From Galbitalea sp036491035 (GTDB taxonomy: Bacteria; Actinomycetota; Actinomycetes; Actinomycetales; Microbacteriaceae), in NCBI GenBank assembly GCA_036491035.1, contig DASXCU010000005.1, positions 1 to 7,039 on the forward strand: a DNA stretch of 7,039 nucleotides, in the 5' to 3' direction. Shown piece by piece: positions 1 through 6,024 of the stretch (position 1 is the first letter of the stretch; each line of letters begins with the position of its first letter). The notes beneath the pieces were generated by a model. It saw only the letters and a list, made by a program, of their open reading frames with translations, was not told the origin of the DNA and made no database searches. The translations under genes were made by a program, and so were the position numbers.

Positions 1-32
1 CCGGGATTCGGGACCGACCGAATTGCACTAAC

Positions 33-38
33 AAGGAG
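33..38 (+). promoter_or_regulatory. Ribosome binding site of the cold-shock gene
   Basis: AAGGAG lies 8 nt before the ATG at 47. It is a near-perfect Shine-Dalgarno match and fixes that start. The promoter must lie partly or wholly before the window, since only 46 nt of leader are visible. Confidence 0.85.
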
Positions 39-46
39 TTCCAAGC

Positions 47-250
47 ATGGCAACAGGTACTGTCAAATGGTTCAACGCCGAAAAGGGTTTTGGATTCATT
101 TCCCCCGAGGACGGAAGCGCTGACGTTTTCGCCCACTACTCTGCGATCGCGACGAGCGGATACCGCTCGCTCGACGAGAACCAGAAGGTTGAGTTCGAGG
201 TAGCTCAGGGCCCCAAGGGTCCTCAGGCCGAGAACATCCGCCCCATCTAG
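47..250 (+). CDS. cspA: CspA-family cold-shock protein (single CSD, OB-fold RNA chaperone)
   Basis: This 67-residue protein is a single cold-shock domain, the usual full length for the family. RNP1 is seen as KGFGFI (residues 13-18) and RNP2 as VFAHYSAI (27-34), after the typical TGTVKWFN start. These aromatic and basic residues bind single-stranded RNA and DNA on the OB-fold surface. Family members act in the cytoplasm as RNA chaperones that melt secondary structure, either at low temperature or constitutively. RNP2 has Ala and Tyr where VFVHFSAI is common, a conservative variation. The gene stands alone: it has a strong ribosome binding site at 33-38 and a strong terminator 34 nt after its stop, so it is probably monocistronic. 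Which paralogue it is (cold-induced or constitutive) cannot be told. The symbol is family-level. Confidence 0.95.
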   Translation: MATGTVKWFNAEKGFGFISPEDGSADVFAHYSAIATSGYRSLDENQKVEFEVAQGPKGPQAENIRPI

Positions 251-283
251 CTCTAACAAGGCAGGGCACTAGCTCTCGCCTCG

Positions 284-319
284 AAAGCCCCCGGCATCGT
301 CTCGATGCCGGGGGCTTTT
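284..319 (+). terminator. Intrinsic terminator after cspA
   Basis: A perfect inverted repeat has arms at 284-299 and 303-318: 13 bp of GC-rich stem (287-299 with 303-315) extended by three A-T pairs, with a 3-nt loop TCT. It is followed by a short T run (316-319). Because the flanks are AAA and TTTT, the hairpin could also work to some degree on the opposite strand, but no gene runs into it from that side. Confidence 0.93.
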
Positions 320-372
320 GCGTTTGACCGGCCCGAGCAGCAGGCGTTACGCAGACGTTACGGGGCATTTCC

Positions 373-378
373 TAACCT
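373..378 (+). promoter_or_regulatory. Candidate -10 box for a leaderless lipoprotein mRNA
   Basis: TAACCT fits the actinobacterial TANNNT -10 pattern and ends 6 nt before the ATG at 385, so transcription would begin at or next to the start codon. No Shine-Dalgarno sequence is visible in the preceding 20 nt, which fits a leaderless message. No convincing -35 box is seen at the expected distance. Confidence 0.4.
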
Positions 379-384
379 TCAGAC

Positions 385-909
385 ATGAAGTCGCGATCCG
401 TTACAGCACTCGGCATTCTCGCCGTCGTGGGAATTACACTCGCGCTGGCGGGATGCGCGCCGGCAGCTTCATCTGCTGCGGGCTCGCCGGCAACCCAGTC
501 GTCCGCGTCCGCCGCCACCTCGGGTGGCTCGGTCGACACGTCGAAGGAAATCGACGCCTGCTCCCTGCTGAGCGCATCGGATGCGTCTGCGCTCGTCGGC
601 GAGACACTCTCGACCGGGGTGTCCTCGACGATCGCGCCAGGACAGGACCAGTGCGCGTACGCCAGCAACGGCGCGGACATCGGCCTGACCGTCATCGTCT
701 ACCACGGGGACGCAGCTCCGTCGTATGCGCTGATCGTCTCAGCTACTGGCGCTACCACGCCGGTGAGTGGCGTCGGTGAGAAAGCCGCAGACAACGGATC
801 CATCGAGCTCGACGTCGCGATCTCCGACCAGCGCGTGGTCGCTGTGCAATACGAGAAGGCCGCCGGCCGACTCGCCGTCGCCAAGGTGGTCGTGGCGGCG
901 CTGAAATAA
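385..909 (+). CDS. Secreted lipoprotein, DUF3558-like
   Basis: This 174-residue protein has a clear lipoprotein signal peptide: a basic N-terminus (K2, R4), a hydrophobic stretch about 8-22, and a lipobox LAGC with the lipidated cysteine at 24. Mature protein would be anchored to the outer face of the cytoplasmic membrane. Residues 25-52 are a Ser/Ala/Gly-rich linker. The globular part begins with IDACSLLSASDASALVG (56-72) and has a second cysteine at 90 (DQCAY). This C-S-L-L opening and two-cysteine spacing resemble DUF3558-type actinobacterial lipoproteins, where the cysteines are expected to form a disulfide. The molecular function of that family is not established. The gene appears monocistronic: a terminator precedes it and a convergent gene follows. 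The ATG at 385 is preferred because it alone gives a proper signal peptide. Lipoprotein call is firm; family assignment is from motif memory. Confidence 0.85.
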   Translation: MKSRSVTALGILAVVGITLALAGCAPAASSAAGSPATQSSASAATSGGSVDTSKEIDACSLLSASDASALVGETLSTGVSSTIAPGQDQCAYASNGADIGLTVIVYHGDAAPSYALIVSATGATTPVSGVGEKAADNGSIELDVAISDQRVVAVQYEKAAGRLAVAKVVVAALK

Positions 910-920
910 ACACCAATAGC

Positions 921-987
921 TTGCGGAGGAGTTTCGTCGCGTGTCGTTTCCCGCAGGACGGCGACACTCGGTGGGGCTCCTCCGCAA
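921..987. repeat. Nested inverted repeat between convergent genes
   Basis: An exact 11-bp inverted repeat has arms TTGCGGAGGAG (921-931) and CTCCTCCGCAA (977-987). Inside the 45-nt loop is a second exact 6-bp inverted repeat, GTGTCG (941-946) with CGACAC (962-967). It lies 11 nt after the lipoprotein stop and 8 nt after the convergent oxidoreductase stop, so a bidirectional transcript-ending or end-protecting hairpin is the simplest reading. Neither side has a proper T tract, so it is not a classical intrinsic terminator. Confidence 0.6.
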
Positions 988-995
988 AACCATTA

Positions 996-2030
996 CTACT
1001 CCGCGAGCAGCTCCCGCACCCTCGGGATCACCTGCGAGCCGTAGAGCTCGATCGAGCGCATCAGCGTCTCGTGCGGCAGGGGTCCGGCGGAATACTTCAG
1101 GTCGAAGCGGGCGATGCCGAGGGCCTTCGCCGTCTTCGCGATCTTCTGCGCAACGCTCTCGGGAGAACCGACGTAGAGCGATCCCGTTTCGATCTCCTGC
1201 TCGTACTCTCCGCGGCCCATCGGGCCCCAGCCGCGCTCGGCACCGATCCGGTCTCGCATGATCTTGTAGTCCGGCCAGAGTTCCTCGACCGCCTGCTCGT
1301 CCGTCTCGGCGATGTGCCCGGGCGAGTGCACTCCCACCGGCAGGTCGGGCATGCCCATCTGCGTGAGGGCGCGGTGGTAGAGGTCGACGTACGGCGCGAA
1401 CCGTTCGGGCGAGCCGCCGATGATGGCCAGCACCAGTGGGATGCCGTAGCGAGCGGCTCGCACGACCGACTCGGGGCTCCCGCCGACGCCGATCCAGGTC
1501 TTGAGCGAGCCCGAGTCCGTGGTGGGGTACACGCTCTGGCCGGTGAGGGGCGGGCGCAGGGAACCGCTCCAGGTGATCGGCTGCTCTTTCAGTGCCTCGA
1601 CGAACAGGGAAAGCTTCTCCTCGAACAGCTCCTCGTACTGGCTCAGGTCGAGGCCGAAAAGCGGAAATGACTCGGTGAAGGATCCGCGACCGAGAATGAT
1701 CTCGGCCCGTCCGTTGGAAGCGGCGTCCAGGGTCGCGAAGCGCTGGAAGACGCGAAGCGGGTCGTCCGAGCTCAAGACCGTGACGGCGGAACCCAGGTGG
1801 ATCCGCGAGGTGCGACCCGCGATCGCGGCCAGGACCGTCTCCGGCGAGGAGATCGCGAAATCACTGCGGTGGTGCTCCCCGATGCCGAAGAAGTCGACGC
1901 CGAGCGAGTCGGCCAGCACGGCCTCGTCGATGACGTTGCGGATGACCTGCGGATACGGAACCGGTGAGCCGTCCGGGCCTCGAGTGACGTCACCGAACGT
2001 GTCGAGGCCGAGTTCGAGCTGTTGAGCCAT
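996..2030 (-). CDS. Luciferase-like monooxygenase (LLM class) flavin-dependent oxidoreductase
   Basis: This 344-residue protein has the expected length and layout of a bacterial-luciferase-fold (TIM-barrel) flavoprotein using FMN or F420. Visible landmarks are ELGLDTFGD near the N-terminus (strand 1), FFGIGEHH (47-54), SNGRAEIILGRGS (105-117), the phosphate-binding-type segment GVGGSPESVVRAARYG (181-196), and GSPESVAQKI (288-297) near the C-terminus. The N-terminal pattern is like the Atu2307-type subgroup of uncharacterised LLM oxidoreductases. The substrate is unknown. Relatives act on aldehydes, alkanes, sulfonates and other small molecules, and a long-chain aldehyde link to the upstream cluster is attractive but only an inference. 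The ATG is preceded by GGAAG with 9 nt spacing. It follows the TetR gene in the same direction after 108 nt and could be read from its own promoter or through from upstream. Confidence 0.9.
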   Translation of the reverse strand: MAQQLELGLDTFGDVTRGPDGSPVPYPQVIRNVIDEAVLADSLGVDFFGIGEHHRSDFAISSPETVLAAIAGRTSRIHLGSAVTVLSSDDPLRVFQRFATLDAASNGRAEIILGRGSFTESFPLFGLDLSQYEELFEEKLSLFVEALKEQPITWSGSLRPPLTGQSVYPTTDSGSLKTWIGVGGSPESVVRAARYGIPLVLAIIGGSPERFAPYVDLYHRALTQMGMPDLPVGVHSPGHIAETDEQAVEELWPDYKIMRDRIGAERGWGPMGRGEYEQEIETGSLYVGSPESVAQKIAKTAKALGIARFDLKYSAGPLPHETLMRSIELYGSQVIPRVRELLAE

Positions 2031-2033
2031 GTA

Positions 2034-2053
2034 AATTCGCTTCCGATCGAATT
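2034..2053. promoter_or_regulatory. Inverted repeat over the oxidoreductase ribosome binding site
   Basis: AATTCG (2034-2039) and CGAATT (2048-2053) form exact 6-bp arms around an 8-nt centre that holds the GGAAG Shine-Dalgarno sequence of the flavin oxidoreductase gene (read on the minus strand). It could be an operator or a hairpin that affects translation. Short AT-containing repeats of this size can also occur by chance. Confidence 0.3.
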
Positions 2054-2054
2054 G

Positions 2055-2072
2055 ACGTATGCGAACGTATCA
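2055..2072 (-). promoter_or_regulatory. Candidate extended -10 promoter with tandem ACGTAT repeats
   Basis: Read on the minus strand, TGATACGTT (2072-2064) matches the extended -10 pattern TGNTANNNT and would start transcription near 2057, giving a leader of about 27 nt for the flavin oxidoreductase. No good -35 is seen, which is tolerable for extended -10 promoters. Two ACGTAT copies (plus strand, 2055-2060 and 2065-2070) are spaced exactly 10 bp, one helical turn, and overlap the -10 and start region, as a regulator site might. Confidence 0.35.
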
Positions 2073-2114
2073 ACTTCGGGAAGCACCGTCGAATTCCCAT
2101 CCACGCGACGACGC

Positions 2115-2132
2115 CGCGACAGCGCTGACGCG
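2115..2132. promoter_or_regulatory. 18-bp imperfect palindrome, candidate operator
   Basis: CGCGACAGCGCTGACGCG is symmetric at 16 of 18 positions, the only mismatches being the paired A positions 2119 and 2128. It sits just after the TetR stop codon and about 85 nt before the flavin oxidoreductase start. Size and symmetry suit a TetR-family operator. A terminator is less likely, because the palindrome leaves almost no loop and no T tract follows. Confidence 0.4.
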
Positions 2133-2138
2133 CAGGAG

Positions 2139-2771
2139 CTACTTCGTCAGGTTGAGAGCCCAGTCGAAGAACGCGGTCTTGCCCGGTGTGGTGTCGACGA
2201 CGCCTTCCTCGTCGACGACCTGGGCAAGCAGGTCCGTGACGCCGCGGACGATCCGGTCGAGATCGTCGTGCGGTGCCGTGAGCGCGAGACCAGCCGAAAA
2301 GATGGTGAGCATGTGGGAGACGGTGCCAGCGTCCACGTCCCTGCGCACCATGCCGACCACCTGCATCCGCTCGATGAGATCCGCACGCACGCCGACACCG
2401 GGGATGTAGCCGAAACTGTTCGCGTTACGCATGATCGCGTTCATCGCCTCGCGGTCCGCCGTATAGAGCGTTCGGGCGAGCGGGCGCTCATAGATTCCCG
2501 CGAGCGTGTAGTAGTAGATCCGGGAGAGCCGGCCACCGTCCGGGTCGCGTTCGATGTGGTCGACCATCTCGACGTAGATCTGCGTGAACTCTCGATTGAG
2601 CATCAGGACGAGAACGTGCTCGAGCGATCCGAATTGCTCCTCGAGCTCGGCGACGGAAAGAAGCGCGGCAGCCGCGAGACCGTCGAGGGTCAGGGTGTCG
2701 AATCCGCCGCTCGCCACGATGTCAGCGGCGACATCGAGAACGCGCGCGGACTCGGGCAGGTCGGTGGGCAT
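2139..2771 (-). CDS. TetR/AcrR-family transcriptional regulator
   Basis: This 210-residue protein has the normal TetR length. The N-terminal DNA-binding domain is seen at about 9-56: helix 1 ARVLDVAADIVASGGF, then TLTLDGLAAAALLS, and a recognition segment SVAELEEQFGSLEHVL, the counterpart of the family's typical turn followed by Y-x-x-F-x-S/N-K-E. The rest is a helical ligand-binding and dimerisation domain, which carries no recognisable ligand signature. The ATG is supported by GAAGG placed 8 nt upstream. It lies between the reductase/ferritin-like operon and the flavin oxidoreductase, all in the same direction, so it is the natural candidate regulator of one or both and probably of itself (palindrome at 2824-2837). 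TetR regulators near lipid genes often respond to acyl-CoAs or related molecules, but nothing here proves the ligand. Confidence 0.9.
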   Translation of the reverse strand: MPTDLPESARVLDVAADIVASGGFDTLTLDGLAAAALLSVAELEEQFGSLEHVLVLMLNREFTQIYVEMVDHIERDPDGGRLSRIYYYTLAGIYERPLARTLYTADREAMNAIMRNANSFGYIPGVGVRADLIERMQVVGMVRRDVDAGTVSHMLTIFSAGLALTAPHDDLDRIVRGVTDLLAQVVDEEGVVDTTPGKTAFFDWALNLTK

Positions 2772-2823
2772 TCGTCATCCTTCGCGGCGTCGGGCTCGCC
2801 AGGAATTCATCCTAGGTGGAGGG

Positions 2824-2837
2824 ACAGACCGGACTGT
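2824..2837. promoter_or_regulatory. 14-bp imperfect palindrome upstream of tetR
   Basis: ACAGACCGGACTGT pairs at 12 of 14 positions: ACAG/CTGT arms, a CCGG centre and mismatched A positions between them. It lies in the 100-nt gap 52 nt before the TetR start, a typical place for an autoregulatory operator. No clear -35/-10 pair could be assigned around it. Confidence 0.4.
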
Positions 2838-2871
2838 TCACCACAGGCCGAAGTGTGCCGAAACCAACTAA

Positions 2872-3666
2872 TTAGGCAGCGATACCGAGCTTGTCGAGTG
2901 AGTCTTCGACAATTCTCAGGCCCGTCATACCGGGAAGTCCGCTAATGGCGGCGTCGATCTTGCGCGCCGCCTTGCGGCCCTCCGGACCGCTCATGAGGTG
3001 GTTCATGACGTGAACAACCTCTTCGCGTTCCATGATGCTCGAGCCGACAGGCGCCCAGAAATTGCCGAGCGCGAGCCGCGCAATGATCTGAGCCTTCTTA
3101 CTCTTGGCGAGGCGGTCGCGCGCCTGCGACGTGTAGAAAGCAACGTGGCGAGCCTCCTGCTTCGCGATGCGCTTCAGCAGCTCGGCGAGCACCGGATCCT
3201 CCTCGAGGTCCGCCATGCGGTTGTACGCCTGGATGGCCGACCACTCGTTGGCAGCGCCCCACGCCATGTGGACGGCGACGAAGTCGTTCCCGGCGATCTT
3301 GCCGAGAACCGACTGCTTGATCGGGTCGAGTCGGTCTTTCCAGCCGAGCTTCATGCGTCCGGCCTTGACCTCATCGAAATCGACGGTGATGCCGTGGATA
3401 CCGAGAACGGTGGCGAGAGCCTCGCCGTGCCAGAACTCCTCGCGGTTCCACATCGTCATGAACGCGCTCATGTCCGCCTCTTTGTGCGAGGGGGTCGTAA
3501 GCAGGTCACGGGTGTAACAGACCGTGTGGTACTCGACGTCGGTCATGTAGCGCAGGGTGCGAAGCGAACGGGCGTTGAGCGGATGGTCCCGGAAGCGCTC
3601 GAGGTCCAGGTCAGACCAGTTGACGCTGACGGACGTCGCCGTGTACTTATCTACGTCAAATGCCAT
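2872..3666 (-). CDS. Ferritin-like di-iron carboxylate protein with complete ligand set (putative oxygenase/desaturase)
   Basis: This 264-residue, mainly helical protein has six residues spaced like the ligands of di-iron four-helix-bundle enzymes: E45 (DVEYHT), E77 and H80 (EFWH), E141 (ANEWSA), E171 and H174 (EARH). E-ExxH-E-ExxH with intervals of about 32, 64 and 30 is the plan of acyl-ACP desaturases, ribonucleotide reductase R2 and cyanobacterial aldehyde deformylating oxygenase. There is no signal peptide or membrane segment, so it should be cytoplasmic. Its gene starts 24 nt after the acyl-CoA reductase stop, so a fatty aldehyde, alcohol or acyl chain is a plausible substrate. It is clearly homologous to the protein at 6021-6842 (about 26 of 66 identities by eye over residues 27-92), but only this copy keeps all ligands. 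Desaturation, hydroxylation, deformylation or N-oxygenation cannot be told apart here. Confidence 0.82.
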   Translation of the reverse strand: MAFDVDKYTATSVSVNWSDLDLERFRDHPLNARSLRTLRYMTDVEYHTVCYTRDLLTTPSHKEADMSAFMTMWNREEFWHGEALATVLGIHGITVDFDEVKAGRMKLGWKDRLDPIKQSVLGKIAGNDFVAVHMAWGAANEWSAIQAYNRMADLEEDPVLAELLKRIAKQEARHVAFYTSQARDRLAKSKKAQIIARLALGNFWAPVGSSIMEREEVVHVMNHLMSGPEGRKAARKIDAAISGLPGMTGLRIVEDSLDKLGIAA

Positions 3667-3690
3667 CTGATTTTCGGGAAGTCTCTTTGG

Positions 3691-6024
3691 TTAGACTCCC
3701 ACTCCCTTCGGTGCTTTCGCGGCGTCCTCGGACTGTTCTTTAGCCGATCGCTCATTCGCTGCGACTATCCCATCATGAGTCAGCCCGTGTGAACCGCGTT
3801 TCCAGTTGTAGATTCTCCACCGTCTTCGTTGAGCTTCCCTGGAAAGATTGGTGTCCGGGTTCACAGCGGAGGGATTTCCCAGCAATTCGAGCCAGACCAG
3901 GTCGGCGTGATTGTCGCCGTATCCGTAGGACTGCGACAGGTTGATGCCGTGGGTCTTCGCGTACTGGCGCAGCCATGCGGCGCGTGCCTCATCAACCAGC
4001 GGCGGACGCTCGAGGTAACCGGTGAGGACGCCATCCTTCTGGTGCATGGTGCTCGCGACGACCTCGTCGAAGAGCCCGGCGAGCGGTGTCGCGAGGAGGC
4101 CGATCGACCCGGTGACGAGGATCGTGCGATGACCGGCCGCGCGGTGCTCCTGGATGCGCTGCACGGCGCCCGCGTAGGTGTGACGAAGCAGGGTGTCGGC
4201 GTAGTCGCCGGTGACGACCTTCTGCAGGCGGGAGTATGGCATCCCTTCATAGCGACGCAGGAATACCCGGATGAATTCGCCGCGGTCGCGGCGCTCCGCC
4301 CGGAGGTAGCCCGGCACACGCGCCAGCAAGCCGAAGAATTCGCCCGGGTAGGCGGCCTTGCGAAGGCCGGCGGAGCGCACCCAGAGATACTGGGTCGCGA
4401 GGTTCATGTCGACCACCGTGCCCTCGAAGTCGAAGATCGCGACGACGTCGGTGCGCGGCGGCAACGCCTTGACCGCCTGCTCCCGGGCAGCCGGCCGGGT
4501 CGCGAAGACCCGGGTCATCGCCGTAATCGACGGAAGGTGGACATTCTGCATGTAGTCCTCCCAGTCGATCGCCGCGACATCGAAACCGATGTCATCGCGA
4601 CGCCTGGCCGGAAGGGAAGCGTGGAGGGCCTTCGTTTTGGTGTCGTCGAAGATAATCTCCGACTGGACGTAGGCGCGATAGAGCTCGGTGAAATTACTGA
4701 GCACCTCGAGGTCGTTCTTGCGCTGCTGCACGGTCGCGAGCTTCGCCCGCCGACCCGCGCTCGAACCGAATCGTTCGAGCCAGCGTGCGCGACGGTCGTT
4801 GCGGCGCTGGGCGCGGCGGAGACCCTTTTCGACGGCTCGGCCGCCGGGGAACTTCCACGTCGGCACGATGATGTGGCCCTCTTCGCCGGGAAGCGGCATC
4901 GGATGGGCCTTGAAGAAGGCGTTGATGTTTTCGGCGACCCGGTGGATCGGGAGCGGATTGCTCGCGCCGGACCCCACGTGGAAGTACTCGGGCTCGCCCG
5001 CCACCGACGGGTTGGCCGCGGCGGCGAGGATGACGTTCACCACGAAGTCGACCGGGATGACGTCCAGTACGCTGTCCGGCAGCCCGAAGAACTCGGGAAG
5101 CTGGCCGCGACCGTAGGCGATGATGAGCGGGTCGGCGACCTTGAAGCCGTCGATCCAGCCCGGATACGGGTGGCGAAGCGCGCTCTCGATGATGGCGGGG
5201 CGGACGATGGACAGCCGGTGCCCGTTCTGGGCCCACATTTCTTCGGCGGCGCGTTCGGCGAACGACTTTGTGAGCGTGTAAACGTCGGTCCAGCCGAGGC
5301 TCTCTGCGCGAGTGCGTCCGTAGTCGACCAGGGTGTTCTGCACCCACTCGACGCGCGCAGCCTCCGCGGCCTTGGAGACGGCCTGCGGGCCTTCCTTGCC
5401 GTGCTCGACACGGGCGGCCTCGATGAATCGACGAAGTTCGTGCGGCTGGCGGGAGTTCAACTCGACACGAGCGCGAGCGCCCTTCGCCGCCTCGTACTCC
5501 GCGCGCCAGTCGACCTCGTGAAGCAGGCTCGCCTCCGGGGCGACGCCCTTTCTGATTCCGCCGACGTAGGCGGTAGAGACGTGGACGACCATCGGGTCGC
5601 CGCCAGCCTTCAGGAGCGCCTCGTAGAGACCGACCGCTCCCCCAACGTTGGTGTCGAAGGCCTGGTCGATGGGAGGATCGAACGACACGGTCGACGCGCT
5701 GTGGATGACCAGGTCGAGATCCTTGGGTAGTGGTGGAAGAGCGCCGAGTCCGCTCTCCACCACGCGCAGGCGCGTCTTGATGGCGGCCTCGACTCCGGCT
5801 TCGCCGACCTTGTCACGCCAGACCGAGAAGACGGGCTTCTTGAGCAGGGTGCGCAGGCGATTAACGGCGGGCGTCGAGCCCTTCTTACGGATCAGCAGCG
5901 TGATCTTCGTCCCGGGGTGGTCGGTCAGCAGGCGCTCGAGGACCGCCTGGCCGAGAAAGCCGGTGCCACCGGTAAGGAAAACGTGCGATTTCCCCAGGTC
6001 AGTGTTCGCTACCGTCGATGTCAC
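3691..6024 (-). CDS. Fatty acyl-CoA reductase fused to a HAD-IB (phosphoserine phosphatase-like) domain
   Basis: This 777-residue protein has three parts. Residues 12-355 are an extended SDR of the NAD-binding-4/male-sterility type: TGGTGFLG (18-25) binds the dinucleotide, IRKKGS (45-50) after strand 2 suggests NADPH, and VSTAYVGG (149-156) and YTLTK (Y249, K253) give the catalytic residues. Residues about 440-500 (FTELYRAYV, IIFDDTKTKAL, FDVAAIDWEDYMQ) resemble the C-terminal domain of fatty acyl-CoA reductases. Residues 526-745 are a HAD-IB domain: FDFEGTVVD (531-539), LVTGS (636-640), and GDNHADLVWLE with VNPD (703-724). The expected reaction is reduction of a fatty acyl-thioester to aldehyde or alcohol; the HAD role is unknown. 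Two HAD catalytic positions are altered: Asp+2 is E534 and the usual Lys is R681. The start is a GTG overlapping the upstream stop (GTGA), with no Shine-Dalgarno sequence, implying translational coupling. Confidence 0.88.
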   Translation of the reverse strand: MTSTVANTDLGKSHVFLTGGTGFLGQAVLERLLTDHPGTKITLLIRKKGSTPAVNRLRTLLKKPVFSVWRDKVGEAGVEAAIKTRLRVVESGLGALPPLPKDLDLVIHSASTVSFDPPIDQAFDTNVGGAVGLYEALLKAGGDPMVVHVSTAYVGGIRKGVAPEASLLHEVDWRAEYEAAKGARARVELNSRQPHELRRFIEAARVEHGKEGPQAVSKAAEAARVEWVQNTLVDYGRTRAESLGWTDVYTLTKSFAERAAEEMWAQNGHRLSIVRPAIIESALRHPYPGWIDGFKVADPLIIAYGRGQLPEFFGLPDSVLDVIPVDFVVNVILAAAANPSVAGEPEYFHVGSGASNPLPIHRVAENINAFFKAHPMPLPGEEGHIIVPTWKFPGGRAVEKGLRRAQRRNDRRARWLERFGSSAGRRAKLATVQQRKNDLEVLSNFTELYRAYVQSEIIFDDTKTKALHASLPARRRDDIGFDVAAIDWEDYMQNVHLPSITAMTRVFATRPAAREQAVKALPPRTDVVAIFDFEGTVVDMNLATQYLWVRSAGLRKAAYPGEFFGLLARVPGYLRAERRDRGEFIRVFLRRYEGMPYSRLQKVVTGDYADTLLRHTYAGAVQRIQEHRAAGHRTILVTGSIGLLATPLAGLFDEVVASTMHQKDGVLTGYLERPPLVDEARAAWLRQYAKTHGINLSQSYGYGDNHADLVWLELLGNPSAVNPDTNLSREAQRRRWRIYNWKRGSHGLTHDGIVAANERSAKEQSEDAAKAPKGVGV

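Noticed and set aside
247..276. Direct repeat CTAGCTCT (247-254 and 269-276) after cspA
   Set aside because: Only 8 bp, partly inside the stop codon region, with no associated structure. Probably chance.
324..353. TTGACC (324-329) as -35 of a lipoprotein promoter
   Set aside because: No acceptable -10 hexamer occurs 16-18 nt downstream, and it is too far from the better -10 candidate at 373-378.
318..779. 153-codon plus-strand frame overlapping the lipoprotein
   Set aside because: Arg-rich out-of-frame reading. The alternative frame at 385 has a signal peptide, lipobox and paired cysteines.
921..1670. 249-codon plus-strand frame starting in the convergent gap
   Set aside because: Antisense to the LLM oxidoreductase, and its start region is occupied by the long inverted repeat. 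No domain is visible in the translation.
2022..2945. 307-codon plus-strand frame across the tetR region
   Set aside because: Composition is that of an antisense shadow. The opposite strand encodes a convincing TetR helix-turn-helix protein with its own ribosome binding site.
3829..5730. Open frame of 633 codons on the plus strand opposite the acyl-CoA reductase gene
   Set aside because: It is antisense to a protein with clear Rossmann, YxxxK and HAD motifs. Its translation is Arg/Val/Asp/Gly-rich without recognisable domains, the usual mirror frame of a high-GC gene.
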